Assembly: GCF_019264485.1 (NCBI RefSeq)
Contig: NZ_JAHVAA010000012.1
Span: 186,001-250,000, forward strand
Source: Sediminibacterium sp.
GTDB lineage: Bacteria; Bacteroidota; Bacteroidia; Chitinophagales; Chitinophagaceae
Length of the DNA stretch: 64,000 nucleotides
Direction: 5' to 3'
The notes beneath the pieces are model-generated. The model was given only the letters and a program-made list of their open reading frames with translations, was not told the DNA's origin and ran no database searches. The stretch's first letter is position 1, and every line of letters begins with the position of its first letter. Below, piece by piece: positions 23,883 through 32,453 of the stretch. The position numbers and the translations under genes are program-made.

Positions 23883-24773
23883 TTACTTATTCGCCTTACC
23901 TAAGTTGAACAGCGATTTTATCTGTGCATCGGGTAATGCACGGTTATAAATTCTTACTTCATCAATCTGTCCGGTCATAGGTGCAAATGAAACATCTGTG
24001 CTCACAGTTTTTCCGGGGATGCCGTTGTAGTTCGAGCCAAAGATCAACTCACTGGGTTCATAAGCATTAAACAGGTTATTACCCACACCCCTGTTCGGAA
24101 AACCGCCCACTTTTATACCATCGGCCCAGATGTCGAATACACCGGTATTGGTTTCATAAGTCAACAGAATGTGGGTCCATTTATCCATACCAATGGTAGG
24201 AGATAAATTATTGTTCAGGTTATCCTGTGTTCCACCCCCTACTGTCATGAATGTAGGTTGTATGCGCAACGTAGTGGTATTGGTAGCAGGGAATGAATTG
24301 GTATTCAATGCAAAATTGATATTACCATTGAAGATACCCGGACGTGCCAGTTGAAACAACATGGTTCTTTTAGATCCATTGTTCAGAATTTTAACCCAGG
24401 TACTGATGGTAAAACTTTTCAGTGCTGCAGTTTTAAAAGCCTGAAACTGTGTAGCGTAATACAGGTATCCTGCTGCCAGGTTCAACGCTTTTCCCCGAAC
24501 ACCGCCGGTTACATAAGTATCGTTGGCTGATGCAGTGGGTGCCGTTGCACTTTTCAGTTCATTTTTGGTATCATCAAAGCTCCAGTATGCGATAAGGTTA
24601 TCGGGATATACTTCATCGGAACTTTTATACCCATCGATGGTACCCTCATAAGTGGCCGTGCTTACAGCAGGCAGGTTGTTGGGATTACCATCTTTTTTAC
24701 AGGAAACAGCTGCGAGTGCGATAGACGCTATCACCAGTGTTCTGCTGATTTTATATGATGTTGACAATAACAT
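23883..24773 (-). CDS. LamG-domain surface lipoprotein
   Basis: The 296-residue lipoprotein (LAAVSCKKDGN) has a spacer of about 45 residues and then a LamG/concanavalin A-like jelly-roll domain (about 57-290: IAYWSFDDTKNELKS, FTISTWVKILNNGSKRTMLF, WTHILLTYETNTGVFDIW, GQIDEVRIYNRALPDAQI). It has no catalytic motif. It sits directly after SusD, where surface glycan-binding proteins (SusE/F-like) are normally encoded, so capture of the target glycan at the cell surface is the likely job. Confidence 0.85.
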   Translation of the reverse strand: MLLSTSYKISRTLVIASIALAAVSCKKDGNPNNLPAVSTATYEGTIDGYKSSDEVYPDNLIAYWSFDDTKNELKSATAPTASANDTYVTGGVRGKALNLAAGYLYYATQFQAFKTAALKSFTISTWVKILNNGSKRTMLFQLARPGIFNGNINFALNTNSFPATNTTTLRIQPTFMTVGGGTQDNLNNNLSPTIGMDKWTHILLTYETNTGVFDIWADGIKVGGFPNRGVGNNLFNAYEPSELIFGSNYNGIPGKTVSTDVSFAPMTGQIDEVRIYNRALPDAQIKSLFNLGKANK

Positions 24774-24800
24774 GATGTAATTTTTTTAATGATTCAGTAA

Positions 24801-26348
24801 TCAATAACCAGGATTCTGTGTGAGTACACCCGCACTTAAATCGATCTGTTGTTGCGGAATGGGTAACAGCACATCTCTTGCATTACTGAATGCTGTTTTA
24901 CCGTGTGCATTTAATACGGTTTGTGCCACACCCCATCGTACCAGGTCGAAGAAACGATCATGTTCCATGGCCAGTTCTACACGACGTTCTTTGCGGATTG
25001 CATCACGTAAGAGTGCCTGATCGGTTGCTGTTACATCTGGTAAGATCGTATTGTTACCCGCACGGGCTCTTGCTCTTACTGAGTTCAGCGCATTTCTTGC
25101 AGCAGTAATATTGGCTGTACCTCCAACCTCATTGGCTGCTTCTGCATACATCAACACCACATCAGCATAACGCAATACACGCACATTCATCCAGTAACCA
25201 AAGCGGTTACCAATAGAAGCACGTGTAGCCGGGTTGGTATACACTTTGTTATTGTATCGCGGATTAGGCAAACCGGTTGGCAGGTTTTCACCATACAAAG
25301 TCTGATATGTGGTAGTGGTGGTACTTGTGTACATAATGGTCCTGTTCTTACGTGGATCATTGGCTTCATAGGCCGCTTCCAGATCGGTAGTAGGTGTGTT
25401 CCAGCCCCAACCTAAATCCCATATACCTGCACCTCTCACACCCTGTATCTGCGCATACTGTACACCGTTGTTACTGGGTATGGCTGCAGATGCAGTGGCC
25501 TGTACTTCAAATACCGATTCTTTACTGTTCTCACCTTCCTCACGGAAAATACGATCGTAAGGAGTGGTAAGATCATACTGACCAGAAGTCATCACCGCAT
25601 TGGCAGCCCCCATGGCTTCTGTCCATTTCTGTTGTGTTAGGTAAACTTTGGCCAGTAATCCATTGGCGGCACCACGGGTAACACGACCTGCAAATTTTGA
25701 GTCCCATGACAGTGGCAGATTGGCTGCTGCAAATACCAGGTCAGCTTCTACAAAAGCATAAACCTGTGCGGCTGTACTTTGTGGTACATTGTTTTGTTGT
25801 GCCGGGTTATCAAACAACTTATCAATCAGCGGCACTCTTCCAAAAAAGCGCACGAGGTTGAAGTAGGCATAAGCACGTAAAAACCTGGCTTCTGCAATAG
25901 TCTGTTGTTTAATCTGGTCTGTTGCTGTAATAGTAGTATTGGTATTTACTTCATTAATGGTGCTGTTACACCTGTTGATCATGGTATAATAACCTAACCA
26001 GAGTGCATTACAAAAACCATTGCTGGGTAATACCGGGAAATTATCCATCGTAATGGCATTAGCGCCACCATCGGCTGGTGTACTTCCTTTATCGGCATCA
26101 TCACTGCGAATACTTGCTGCGGTTATAAATGCCTGGCTATGCACATTGAAACTTCTCAGTTCATTGTAGGCACCAAAAATAAACTGGTCGTATGGACCAG
26201 AACCACCGGGATACGGATAATTGTCTGCATCGTATGCACCCTGACGTTCCGTATCGAGGAATTTTTTACATCCGGTGGAAAGCAATAACATACCCATGGC
26301 TACAGGAACCAGGTAAGTCATCCGGAATAGTTGTTTAATAGATTTCAT
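24801..26348 (-). CDS. SusD/RagB family outer membrane lipoprotein
   Basis: The 515-residue lipoprotein (LLLSTGCKKFLDTE) is a SusD-type glycan-binding lid for the SusC barrel. It has the N-terminal SusD-like part with TPR-type helices (IAEARFLRAYAYFNLVRFFG) and the C-terminal RagB/SusD domain with RKERRVELAMEHDRFFDLVRW and a terminal LTQNPGY, a highly typical ending. It lies 22 bp after susC on the same strand, so co-transcription is expected. Confidence 0.95.
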   Translation of the reverse strand: MKSIKQLFRMTYLVPVAMGMLLLSTGCKKFLDTERQGAYDADNYPYPGGSGPYDQFIFGAYNELRSFNVHSQAFITAASIRSDDADKGSTPADGGANAITMDNFPVLPSNGFCNALWLGYYTMINRCNSTINEVNTNTTITATDQIKQQTIAEARFLRAYAYFNLVRFFGRVPLIDKLFDNPAQQNNVPQSTAAQVYAFVEADLVFAAANLPLSWDSKFAGRVTRGAANGLLAKVYLTQQKWTEAMGAANAVMTSGQYDLTTPYDRIFREEGENSKESVFEVQATASAAIPSNNGVQYAQIQGVRGAGIWDLGWGWNTPTTDLEAAYEANDPRKNRTIMYTSTTTTTYQTLYGENLPTGLPNPRYNNKVYTNPATRASIGNRFGYWMNVRVLRYADVVLMYAEAANEVGGTANITAARNALNSVRARARAGNNTILPDVTATDQALLRDAIRKERRVELAMEHDRFFDLVRWGVAQTVLNAHGKTAFSNARDVLLPIPQQQIDLSAGVLTQNPGY

Positions 26349-26370
26349 ATAAATGAGTTATTAAAGTCGG

Positions 26371-29300
26371 TTAAAAAGTAAGATTGATACCCAGTGAATA
26401 AATTGCCGGAACAGGATAAGCACCATTATCCGCACCACCACCCAGAATACTTCCAATGAGCGGCTCTGGTGAGTAACCGGTTACCTTGCTCCAGGTTTTG
26501 ATATTCTGTCCGTTCAGGTAAATCCTTGCACGCTGAATACCAATTTTAGACAATACTGTTCTTTTGAATGTGTAACCAATCTGTAAAGTTCTGAGACGGA
26601 AAAAATCTCCCGGCTCCAGGTAATAAGTGCTCATCAGGAAATTATTACCTCTGGTATTATCCAGTACAGGCTCCACATTGCTGGTACCAGGAGCGGTCCA
26701 GGCATTCAAACGGTTGGCTTCATAATTCAATACAGCAAAGGTTGAGGTACGGCGCTGTGTGTAAATTTTATGACCCGCCATTCCCTGTCCTTCAATCTCA
26801 ATATCAAATCCTTTATAACTGATGCCGATATTTCCACCAAAACTGTAAGGAGGGAACGGACTTCCTATATAACCCCTGTCTGCAGGTGTAATCTGTCCGT
26901 CGCCATTAATATCTGCATAAGCAATATCACCCGGTAATGAATTGGTAAAAGCAGCGGTTTTCTGCAGGTCGGCGGTCGACTGGTAAATACCTGTCTGAGT
27001 ATATCCATAGAAATAACCGATTGATCTGCCGGTAGTGGTAAGGTTGGCACCACCGTTTCCGATGATGGAGAAATTGAAGTTATTACCAATGGAGTTTACC
27101 ACATTATGGTTATAACTGAAATTGGCTCCTACCCTATATGTCAGGTCTTTACCGATACTGTTCGACCATGCCAGGTTTACTTCAATCCCTTTATTGGTAA
27201 TACTTCCGAGGTTGGTGAAATAACTTCTGGTTTCATTCGGCAGTGTTACAGCCGTGAGGATATCGGTTGTGGTTCTGTTGTAATAAGTGATCTCTGCACT
27301 CAATTTATTTTCGAACGCTTTCACATCGATACCCACATCAATACCTTTAACGGTTTCCCAATGCAGGTTTGGATCGGGAATATAAGCCGCCTGTATAGAG
27401 CTGTAAATATTATCACCAAAAATAGCAGTAGATGCATTCTGCACACCGGGTCTCCAGAGGTTATCGGCAAAGCCATTGGCATTACCCGTTAAACCCCATG
27501 CAGCTCTCAGTTTCAGGAAATTTATTTTTTTCACTTTAGAGAAGAAGGCTTCGTCACTTAGTACCCAGCCCGCACCTACACTACCAAATGTACCCCAGCG
27601 ATTGGCTGGTGCAAATTTGGAACTGCCATCTCTTCTCACGGTAGCATTCAGCAGGTACCTGCCTTTGTAAGAATAACCTACACGTGCAAATCCACCCGCA
27701 ATGGCGTTTTCAGAACCACCACCTGAGTTGGAAATCGGGTTGTTGATATTGATGATATTCAGGTACCAGAAATCAGGATCATTCGGCACATTGGTGAGTG
27801 TATCGCGACGGGTACCACCTACCGATGAACTTTTGTTGTAAATGGTGGTAAAACCAGCCACTGCATTGATGTTATGACCATTGCCTAAGTTCTTATCAAA
27901 ACTCAGGGTATGATCCTGTTGAAAACGGCTTGCTTCATTTTTTGTCTGGCTCACAGAAGTTCTGGCCGCATTATCGAATGTAGTAGTGGTTGGCGCACCA
28001 TTTTCGCCCAGGTTAATAAATGAATAGGGCAATGAAGTGTAACTTCTTGTATCATCAAAAACAAGATCAGTGTACACAGTAGAACGCCAGGTAAAGTTTT
28101 GAAGGAATTTAATCTCTGCAAACAGGTTACCAATTACACGGTATTGTTTGTCGATGGTATTCCCATTGTTACGGTTTAAAGCAGCAATGGGGTTACCTAC
28201 CTGTGCCCGCTGGAACGATGGCATGCTGTAATAAGTAGTGGCATCCTGCTGAATAGGCACAATAGGTGCAGCCCATAAAGCATTGGTAACAGAAGCTGCT
28301 GCCGGATTATTGATGGCATGATAACCTGTTAAACCACCACCCACTTTAATCTTATCATTAAAACGCAGTTCTTCATTTAAACGAACGAGGTAGCGTTTAA
28401 AACGATTGTCTCTCAATACACCCTGCTGATCGGTATAACCGATGTTCAGGTAAGTGGTAGATTTTTCTCCGGTGTTGGAAATACTCAGGTTGGTGGCGCT
28501 GATAACCGCATCGCGCAGTACCAGATCCTGCCAGTTGGTATTGGCGGTATAATTGGTATAATCGAATGGGGCCGCATTTAAATTGGCGAGCTGAGCATTG
28601 TATAGTTTTTTGAAACCGGCTGCATCGGTAATTTTTATTTTATCCTGAACCGTTTGCACACCAACAGAACTTTGCAGTTCAATACGTGTTTGTCCCCTGG
28701 CTGCTTTTTTAGAAGTAATGGCAATAACACCATTGGCACCACGTAAACCATAGATGGCGATAGAGGAAGGATCGCGCAGGATATCGATGGTTTCAATATC
28801 GGCAGGATTCAGAAAATCGATATTATCATGTAAAATACCATCCACTACATATACAGGGCTGGCCGTATTGGTACTGTTGATACCCCTGATTCTTACAACC
28901 GGACTTGCACCTGCCACACCTGAGTTGGCAATGGTTAAACCAGCCACACGGCCTTGTAATGAGGCGATGGGGTTGGTAGCAGGTCTGTTGGCCACTTCCT
29001 CCCCTTTTACAGAAGTTACAGAACCGGTGAGGTCTCTTTTCTTTTGTGTACCATAACCGACCACTACAATTTCATCGATGGCTTTCTCTGCGGGTTTTAG
29101 TGACACAGTGAAGCTTATATTCTTGCCCACTCTTTGTTCAACAGTGGTAAAGCCAACATAAGAAAACACCAGCACATCACCTTCCGTTACAGCGATAGAA
29201 AAGTTACCGGAAGCATCGGTAATGGTACCGCGTGTAGTGCCTTTTACCGCAACAGATACATCGGCCAATGGAGCACCGTTGTTATCGGTAACCTTACCTT

Positions 29301-29664
29301 TTACATCGGGCACAACCACGGGTTCGGGTTGAACAGATGGCGTTACGGTTGGTTCAGCATACTTGCGTTTCACCACAATGGTTTTATCGCTGATGGTGTA
29401 CGAAAGAAGCTGGTCTTTAAAACAAAGTGCGAGTACATTCTCCAGTTTCTCATTGCGAACAGAAAGACTCACGGGTTTGGCCGTTCTCAATGCATCATCT
29501 GCATATAAAAACTGAAAACCCGTTTGCTTTCGGATATCTTCAAAAATGCGCTGGATAGATATGTTCTCTCCTTTGATGGTTACTTTTTGTGAGAGACCTG
29601 CTGCACTGACCTGCAGACAGGCGATGATCATAAAAACTGTAGTAAGTTTCATAATCTTTAGCAT
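26371..29664 (-). CDS. SusC/RagA TonB-dependent receptor with STN signalling domain
   Basis: This about 1,097-residue outer membrane transporter imports glycans with SusD. After the signal peptide (KLTTVFMIIACLQVSAAG) comes an STN (secretin/TonB short N-terminal) domain at about 30-100, a carboxypeptidase-like domain (GKVTDNNGAPLADVSVAVKG), the DEIVVVGYGTQKKRDLTGSV motif of SusC, the plug and the 22-strand barrel ending NLTF. The STN domain marks it as a sensor that signals through FecR to FecI, both encoded upstream. The track start at 29721 adds 19 residues; either start is possible, and the ATG at 29664 is chosen as closer to the signal peptide. Confidence 0.94.
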   Translation of the reverse strand: MLKIMKLTTVFMIIACLQVSAAGLSQKVTIKGENISIQRIFEDIRKQTGFQFLYADDALRTAKPVSLSVRNEKLENVLALCFKDQLLSYTISDKTIVVKRKYAEPTVTPSVQPEPVVVPDVKGKVTDNNGAPLADVSVAVKGTTRGTITDASGNFSIAVTEGDVLVFSYVGFTTVEQRVGKNISFTVSLKPAEKAIDEIVVVGYGTQKKRDLTGSVTSVKGEEVANRPATNPIASLQGRVAGLTIANSGVAGASPVVRIRGINSTNTASPVYVVDGILHDNIDFLNPADIETIDILRDPSSIAIYGLRGANGVIAITSKKAARGQTRIELQSSVGVQTVQDKIKITDAAGFKKLYNAQLANLNAAPFDYTNYTANTNWQDLVLRDAVISATNLSISNTGEKSTTYLNIGYTDQQGVLRDNRFKRYLVRLNEELRFNDKIKVGGGLTGYHAINNPAAASVTNALWAAPIVPIQQDATTYYSMPSFQRAQVGNPIAALNRNNGNTIDKQYRVIGNLFAEIKFLQNFTWRSTVYTDLVFDDTRSYTSLPYSFINLGENGAPTTTTFDNAARTSVSQTKNEASRFQQDHTLSFDKNLGNGHNINAVAGFTTIYNKSSSVGGTRRDTLTNVPNDPDFWYLNIININNPISNSGGGSENAIAGGFARVGYSYKGRYLLNATVRRDGSSKFAPANRWGTFGSVGAGWVLSDEAFFSKVKKINFLKLRAAWGLTGNANGFADNLWRPGVQNASTAIFGDNIYSSIQAAYIPDPNLHWETVKGIDVGIDVKAFENKLSAEITYYNRTTTDILTAVTLPNETRSYFTNLGSITNKGIEVNLAWSNSIGKDLTYRVGANFSYNHNVVNSIGNNFNFSIIGNGGANLTTTGRSIGYFYGYTQTGIYQSTADLQKTAAFTNSLPGDIAYADINGDGQITPADRGYIGSPFPPYSFGGNIGISYKGFDIEIEGQGMAGHKIYTQRRTSTFAVLNYEANRLNAWTAPGTSNVEPVLDNTRGNNFLMSTYYLEPGDFFRLRTLQIGYTFKRTVLSKIGIQRARIYLNGQNIKTWSKVTGYSPEPLIGSILGGGADNGAYPVPAIYSLGINLTF

Positions 29665-29788
29665 TTGATTTGCCCCCCGGCGCAGGACGCCCGGAGATTG
29701 GCAAACAGAAGTTAAATACATAGATTTGTAAGGATTGAGTAGTTAATAAACAGTTAGACTAGCTGATCTATGACTTCACTCAAATTCG

Positions 29789-29820
29789 CCGGATGCTGCT
29801 GCAACAGTGTCCGGTTTTTT
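29789..29820 (+). other. Terminator-like hairpin on the plus strand upstream of susC
   Basis: CCGGA..CAGTGTCCGG followed by TTTTTT looks like a terminator on the plus strand, but no plus-strand gene precedes it. It lies in the 5' region of susC, between susC and fecR, and could be the end of an antisense RNA or a chance structure. Confidence 0.35.
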
Positions 29821-29898
29821 GTAAGTCATATTCAACCTGTTTAACCATCGCTACCCATCGGGAACATAAACAGGTGTTTCATATATGGCGTTTTATTG

Positions 29899-31092
29899 TT
29901 AGCGTGATACAACGACTTGCTTACCCTCTACTTTAAACTTCACTTCCTCCGTCAGTTCCAGCATCTCCAGTACTTTCGACACATTGTTGTTACGGGTGAT
30001 CTGCCCGGTAAACTGCATGCCCACATTTCCTTTATACTCGATGTCTACATCGTACCAGCGTGCCACCTGGCGCATGATGGAGCGCAGGTCGGTGCTTTTA
30101 AATACAAACAATCCATTTTTCCAGGCCATCACTTCTTCTGTATCTATATTGTTTACCACATTGATACGACCACTTTTGGTCATGCTTGCCTGCTGACCGG
30201 GTCTGAGTATTTTAACCTGCTGCTCGCTTTCACCGGCTGCAAATACTTTAACAGCACCTTCGAGCAGGCTGGTTCTTACCTGTGCTTCATCGTCGTAAGC
30301 ATTTACATTGAAATGGGTACCCAGCACTTCAATGGCCGATTTGCCGGCCGATACTTTAAAAGGTTTGGCTTCATTACGAACCACTTCAAAATATACTTCA
30401 CCCGTAATCTGCACCTGCCGCTCGCTGCCACGGAAAGCAGTGGGGAACCGAATAGATGATGCCGCATTCAGCCATACTTTGGTACCATCTGATAAAGTAA
30501 CCTGGTATTCACCACCACGAGGTGTAGAAATGGTATTGTAGAAAATTTTCTCTTCTGCCGCCGGTCCGCCATTATTGGTTTGATAGGCTACCAGACCGTT
30601 ATCCAGTTTCTTTACTTCTACTTCACCCTGTTCGCCAAGGATACCATTATTGGCGCTGTCGAGAATGATGACAGAACCATCATCGAGTGTAAGCATGGCT
30701 TTATTACCACCGGGTGCTACATCGCCAGCCGGAACGGGTGCCGATAATACCAGGGGTTGCTGAACCGCTTTTTGATCAGGTCTGATAAAAAAATAAACAG
30801 ACCCTGATAAGAGTATGAGAATCAATGCTGCTACTGCGGGTCTGCGCCACTTGCCGACGCTTTTTCCGCTAACCGGTTCAAGGTTTTCTTCTTCTGCTGC
30901 CAGACTTTCCTGCAGGCGATTGCCGATACGATCCGACAGTTCTTCTGCCGAACCCTGTGGCAGGTCGGTAACTGTGGTTTGCCGGTCGTCGAAGGAATGG
31001 TACCAGTTGTCTAATACCTGTTTCTCGGCGGCAGACAAGCTCCCTTGCCCGTATTTACTGATCAGTTCCTGTATATGATCGGGTATGTGCAT
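29899..31092 (-). CDS. FecR family anti-sigma factor
   Basis: The 397-residue protein spans the inner membrane. A cytoplasmic N-terminal sigma-binding part (1-80) precedes one membrane helix (about 84-103, AVAALILILLSGSVYFFI). The periplasmic FecR domain (about 180-285, ISTPRGGEYQVTLSDGTKVWLN) and a C-terminal DUF4974 module (about 315-395) follow. The periplasmic part should contact the STN domain of the SusC protein and release the FecI factor on substrate binding. It lies between the sigma gene and susC; a perfect 32-bp inverted repeat separates it from the sigma gene. Confidence 0.93.
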   Translation of the reverse strand: MHIPDHIQELISKYGQGSLSAAEKQVLDNWYHSFDDRQTTVTDLPQGSAEELSDRIGNRLQESLAAEEENLEPVSGKSVGKWRRPAVAALILILLSGSVYFFIRPDQKAVQQPLVLSAPVPAGDVAPGGNKAMLTLDDGSVIILDSANNGILGEQGEVEVKKLDNGLVAYQTNNGGPAAEEKIFYNTISTPRGGEYQVTLSDGTKVWLNAASSIRFPTAFRGSERQVQITGEVYFEVVRNEAKPFKVSAGKSAIEVLGTHFNVNAYDDEAQVRTSLLEGAVKVFAAGESEQQVKILRPGQQASMTKSGRINVVNNIDTEEVMAWKNGLFVFKSTDLRSIMRQVARWYDVDIEYKGNVGMQFTGQITRNNNVSKVLEMLELTEEVKFKVEGKQVVVSR

Positions 31093-31138
31093 ACAGTATA
31101 GTGTGCGTTCAGGGCGGTTGCACCTATGGAAAAAGAAA

Positions 31139-31259
31139 AAAACAGAAGAACAGAGAAACAGAGGAACAGACGAATGTTCAAGGGAAGAAGCAGTTAGACC
31201 ATAGAAATTATCCTATTTGGATATTTCTCTGTTCCTCTGTTTCTCTGTTCTTCTGTTTT
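31139..31259. repeat. Perfect 32-bp inverted repeat between fecI-like and fecR-like genes, family A
   Basis: Arms at 31139-31170 and 31228-31259 are perfectly complementary over 32 bp (ACAGAAGA, ACAGAGAA, ACAGAGGA, ACAGA units) with a 57-nt loop. The sigma gene's stop codon (31258-31260) overlaps the right arm. Confidence 0.95.
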
Positions 31260-31836
31260 AAAACCCGAGTAATATTACTAACAGCAACGGCAAAAAAGTT
31301 CGTACAGCGGTTCGCAACTGCCGCAGGGCTTTATTCAACTGGTTTTCGACCGTTTTGGGGGATATGTGCATCACTTTGGCGATTTGTTTTACCGACATGC
31401 CATCGTTTCGGCTGTATTGGAAGATGATGCGGCATTTTTCGGGCAGTTTCTCCACTTCTGTTTTAACCAGCAGGAGTATGCGTTTATAGTGTAGACTGTT
31501 TTCTATGGGCATTTCTACCACCATGCCGGTATCGGCCGAATCGCGGTATTGTCTTTCGCGTACTTTGCTTTTAATACGGGCCAGTACCTTGTATTTGGTG
31601 GCTACGGCCAGATAGTTTTCGAGTTGATCTATCTGCTGGGTCTGGCGGTTTTTCCAGAGGCTGAGGAAAACGTCGTGAACAATATCTTCAGCTTCCTGGC
31701 TATCCTGTAAACGGTTATGGGCAATAGTGAATATCTTCTGCCAGAAACGATGGTAAATGGTCATAAAAGCCTGCTCATCGCTTTGGGAAAGCAGGTTGAG
31801 TAACAACTGGTTATCATATGAAGCATAATCGACCAT
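31258..31836 (-). CDS. FecI-like ECF sigma-70 factor
   Basis: The 192-residue sigma factor has region 2 (AFMTIYHRFWQKIFTIAHNRL, QEAEDIVHDVFLSLWKNR) and region 4 (DGMSVKQIAKVMHISPKTVENQLNKAL). The C-terminus ends in a hydrophobic stretch (TFLPLLLVILLGF), common for Bacteroidota FecI-like factors. It should activate the susC operon when released by the adjacent FecR protein. It heads the minus-strand locus reaching to 21.6 kb. Confidence 0.93.
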   Translation of the reverse strand: MVDYASYDNQLLLNLLSQSDEQAFMTIYHRFWQKIFTIAHNRLQDSQEAEDIVHDVFLSLWKNRQTQQIDQLENYLAVATKYKVLARIKSKVRERQYRDSADTGMVVEMPIENSLHYKRILLLVKTEVEKLPEKCRIIFQYSRNDGMSVKQIAKVMHISPKTVENQLNKALRQLRTAVRTFLPLLLVILLGF

Positions 31837-31965
31837 AAAGCAAGGAGAAGACAGTATAAAAGTAGGGAAAGAATTTATTACAAACGGATTGTGTTGAAAA
31901 TTGTTGGAGGAAGATAACTTTATAAGTATTTCTTCTCAGTTATGCCTTCTCAATTAAAAGTTCTT

Positions 31966-32020
31966 CGCCGAAGTTTCCTGAGGCACGAAGGTCTATAGGA
32001 CTCCTTGGGAGAACTCGGCG
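31966..32020. other. Hairpin of unknown role
   Basis: The closing stem CGCCGA/TCGGCG continues inward with AGTT/AACT and CC/GG pairs over a 55-nt span. It has no terminator T-run on either strand. It is a candidate structured RNA or mobile-element remnant. Confidence 0.4.
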
Positions 32021-32309
32021 TTTTACACAGAGGCGTGCTAATAATTAATTTGCAACCACGCATACCTCCTAGTATTATTAGTTGTTGCTCAAAACGAAAC
32101 AACTCTGGCATGTCGGGAAACATTTTAAACCCTTCGAATTCGAGGGGTTTAATCGGAAACATGAGAGATCATCAATCACCCAATTTCAAATACCCCGAAT
32201 TCTGAGTAATTGAAAAAGGCTCAGGTACCAAGAGGTTTTGCTCTCTTCAATATCGTTCTTCTATCTACTGCCCTTGTTTTATCAACTTACCAAGAGTAGA
32301 AGAAGTATA

Positions 32310-32378
32310 GAACACAGATTGTCATGATTGTTATGATTTATCATGACACATCATAAAAATCATGATAATCCGTGTTCC
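32310..32378. repeat. Inverted repeat, family F (ATCATGAT units)
   Basis: GAACACAGATTGTCATGAT... faces ...ATCATGATAATCCGTGTTCC. It belongs to the same family as 53077-53127, more than 20 kb away, and lies just after the GH127 terminator in the 3' direction. Confidence 0.85.
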
Positions 32379-32392
32379 ATCTATGCTCACCT

Positions 32393-32429
32393 ATAAAAAA
32401 GAAGACTGATTACTCAGTCTTCTTTAAAA
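32393..32429 (-). terminator. Terminator of the GH127 gene
   Basis: A perfect 11-bp stem AAGAAGACTGA/TCAGTCTTCTT with a TTAC loop is followed by TTTTTT on the minus strand, and by TTTAAAAA on the plus strand. Confidence 0.85.
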
Positions 32430-32453
32430 ATTCATCCTAACTCATCCCTGTTG

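Larger units (their letters stand above)
31837..32453. other. 617-bp gene-free region with structured segments
   Basis: No credible gene. Contents in order: promoter region of the sigma gene; a hairpin with closing stem CGCCGA/TCGGCG (31966-32020); a short inverted repeat AAACCCTTCG/CGAGGGGTTT near 32131-32154; a family F repeat (32310-32378); and the GH127 terminator. The ORFs 31950-32162 (-) and 32005-32205 (+) overlap and have no recognisable domain, but could be gene remnants. Confidence 0.5.

Noticed and set aside
31101-31427. Plus-strand ORF 'KRKKQKNRETEEQTN...'
   Set aside because: It is the translation of a family A repeat and of the antisense of the sigma gene.
31950-32205. Two opposed small ORFs in the 617-bp gene-free region
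   Set aside because: They overlap each other and structured sequence and show no recognisable protein pattern; mentioned only as possible remnants.
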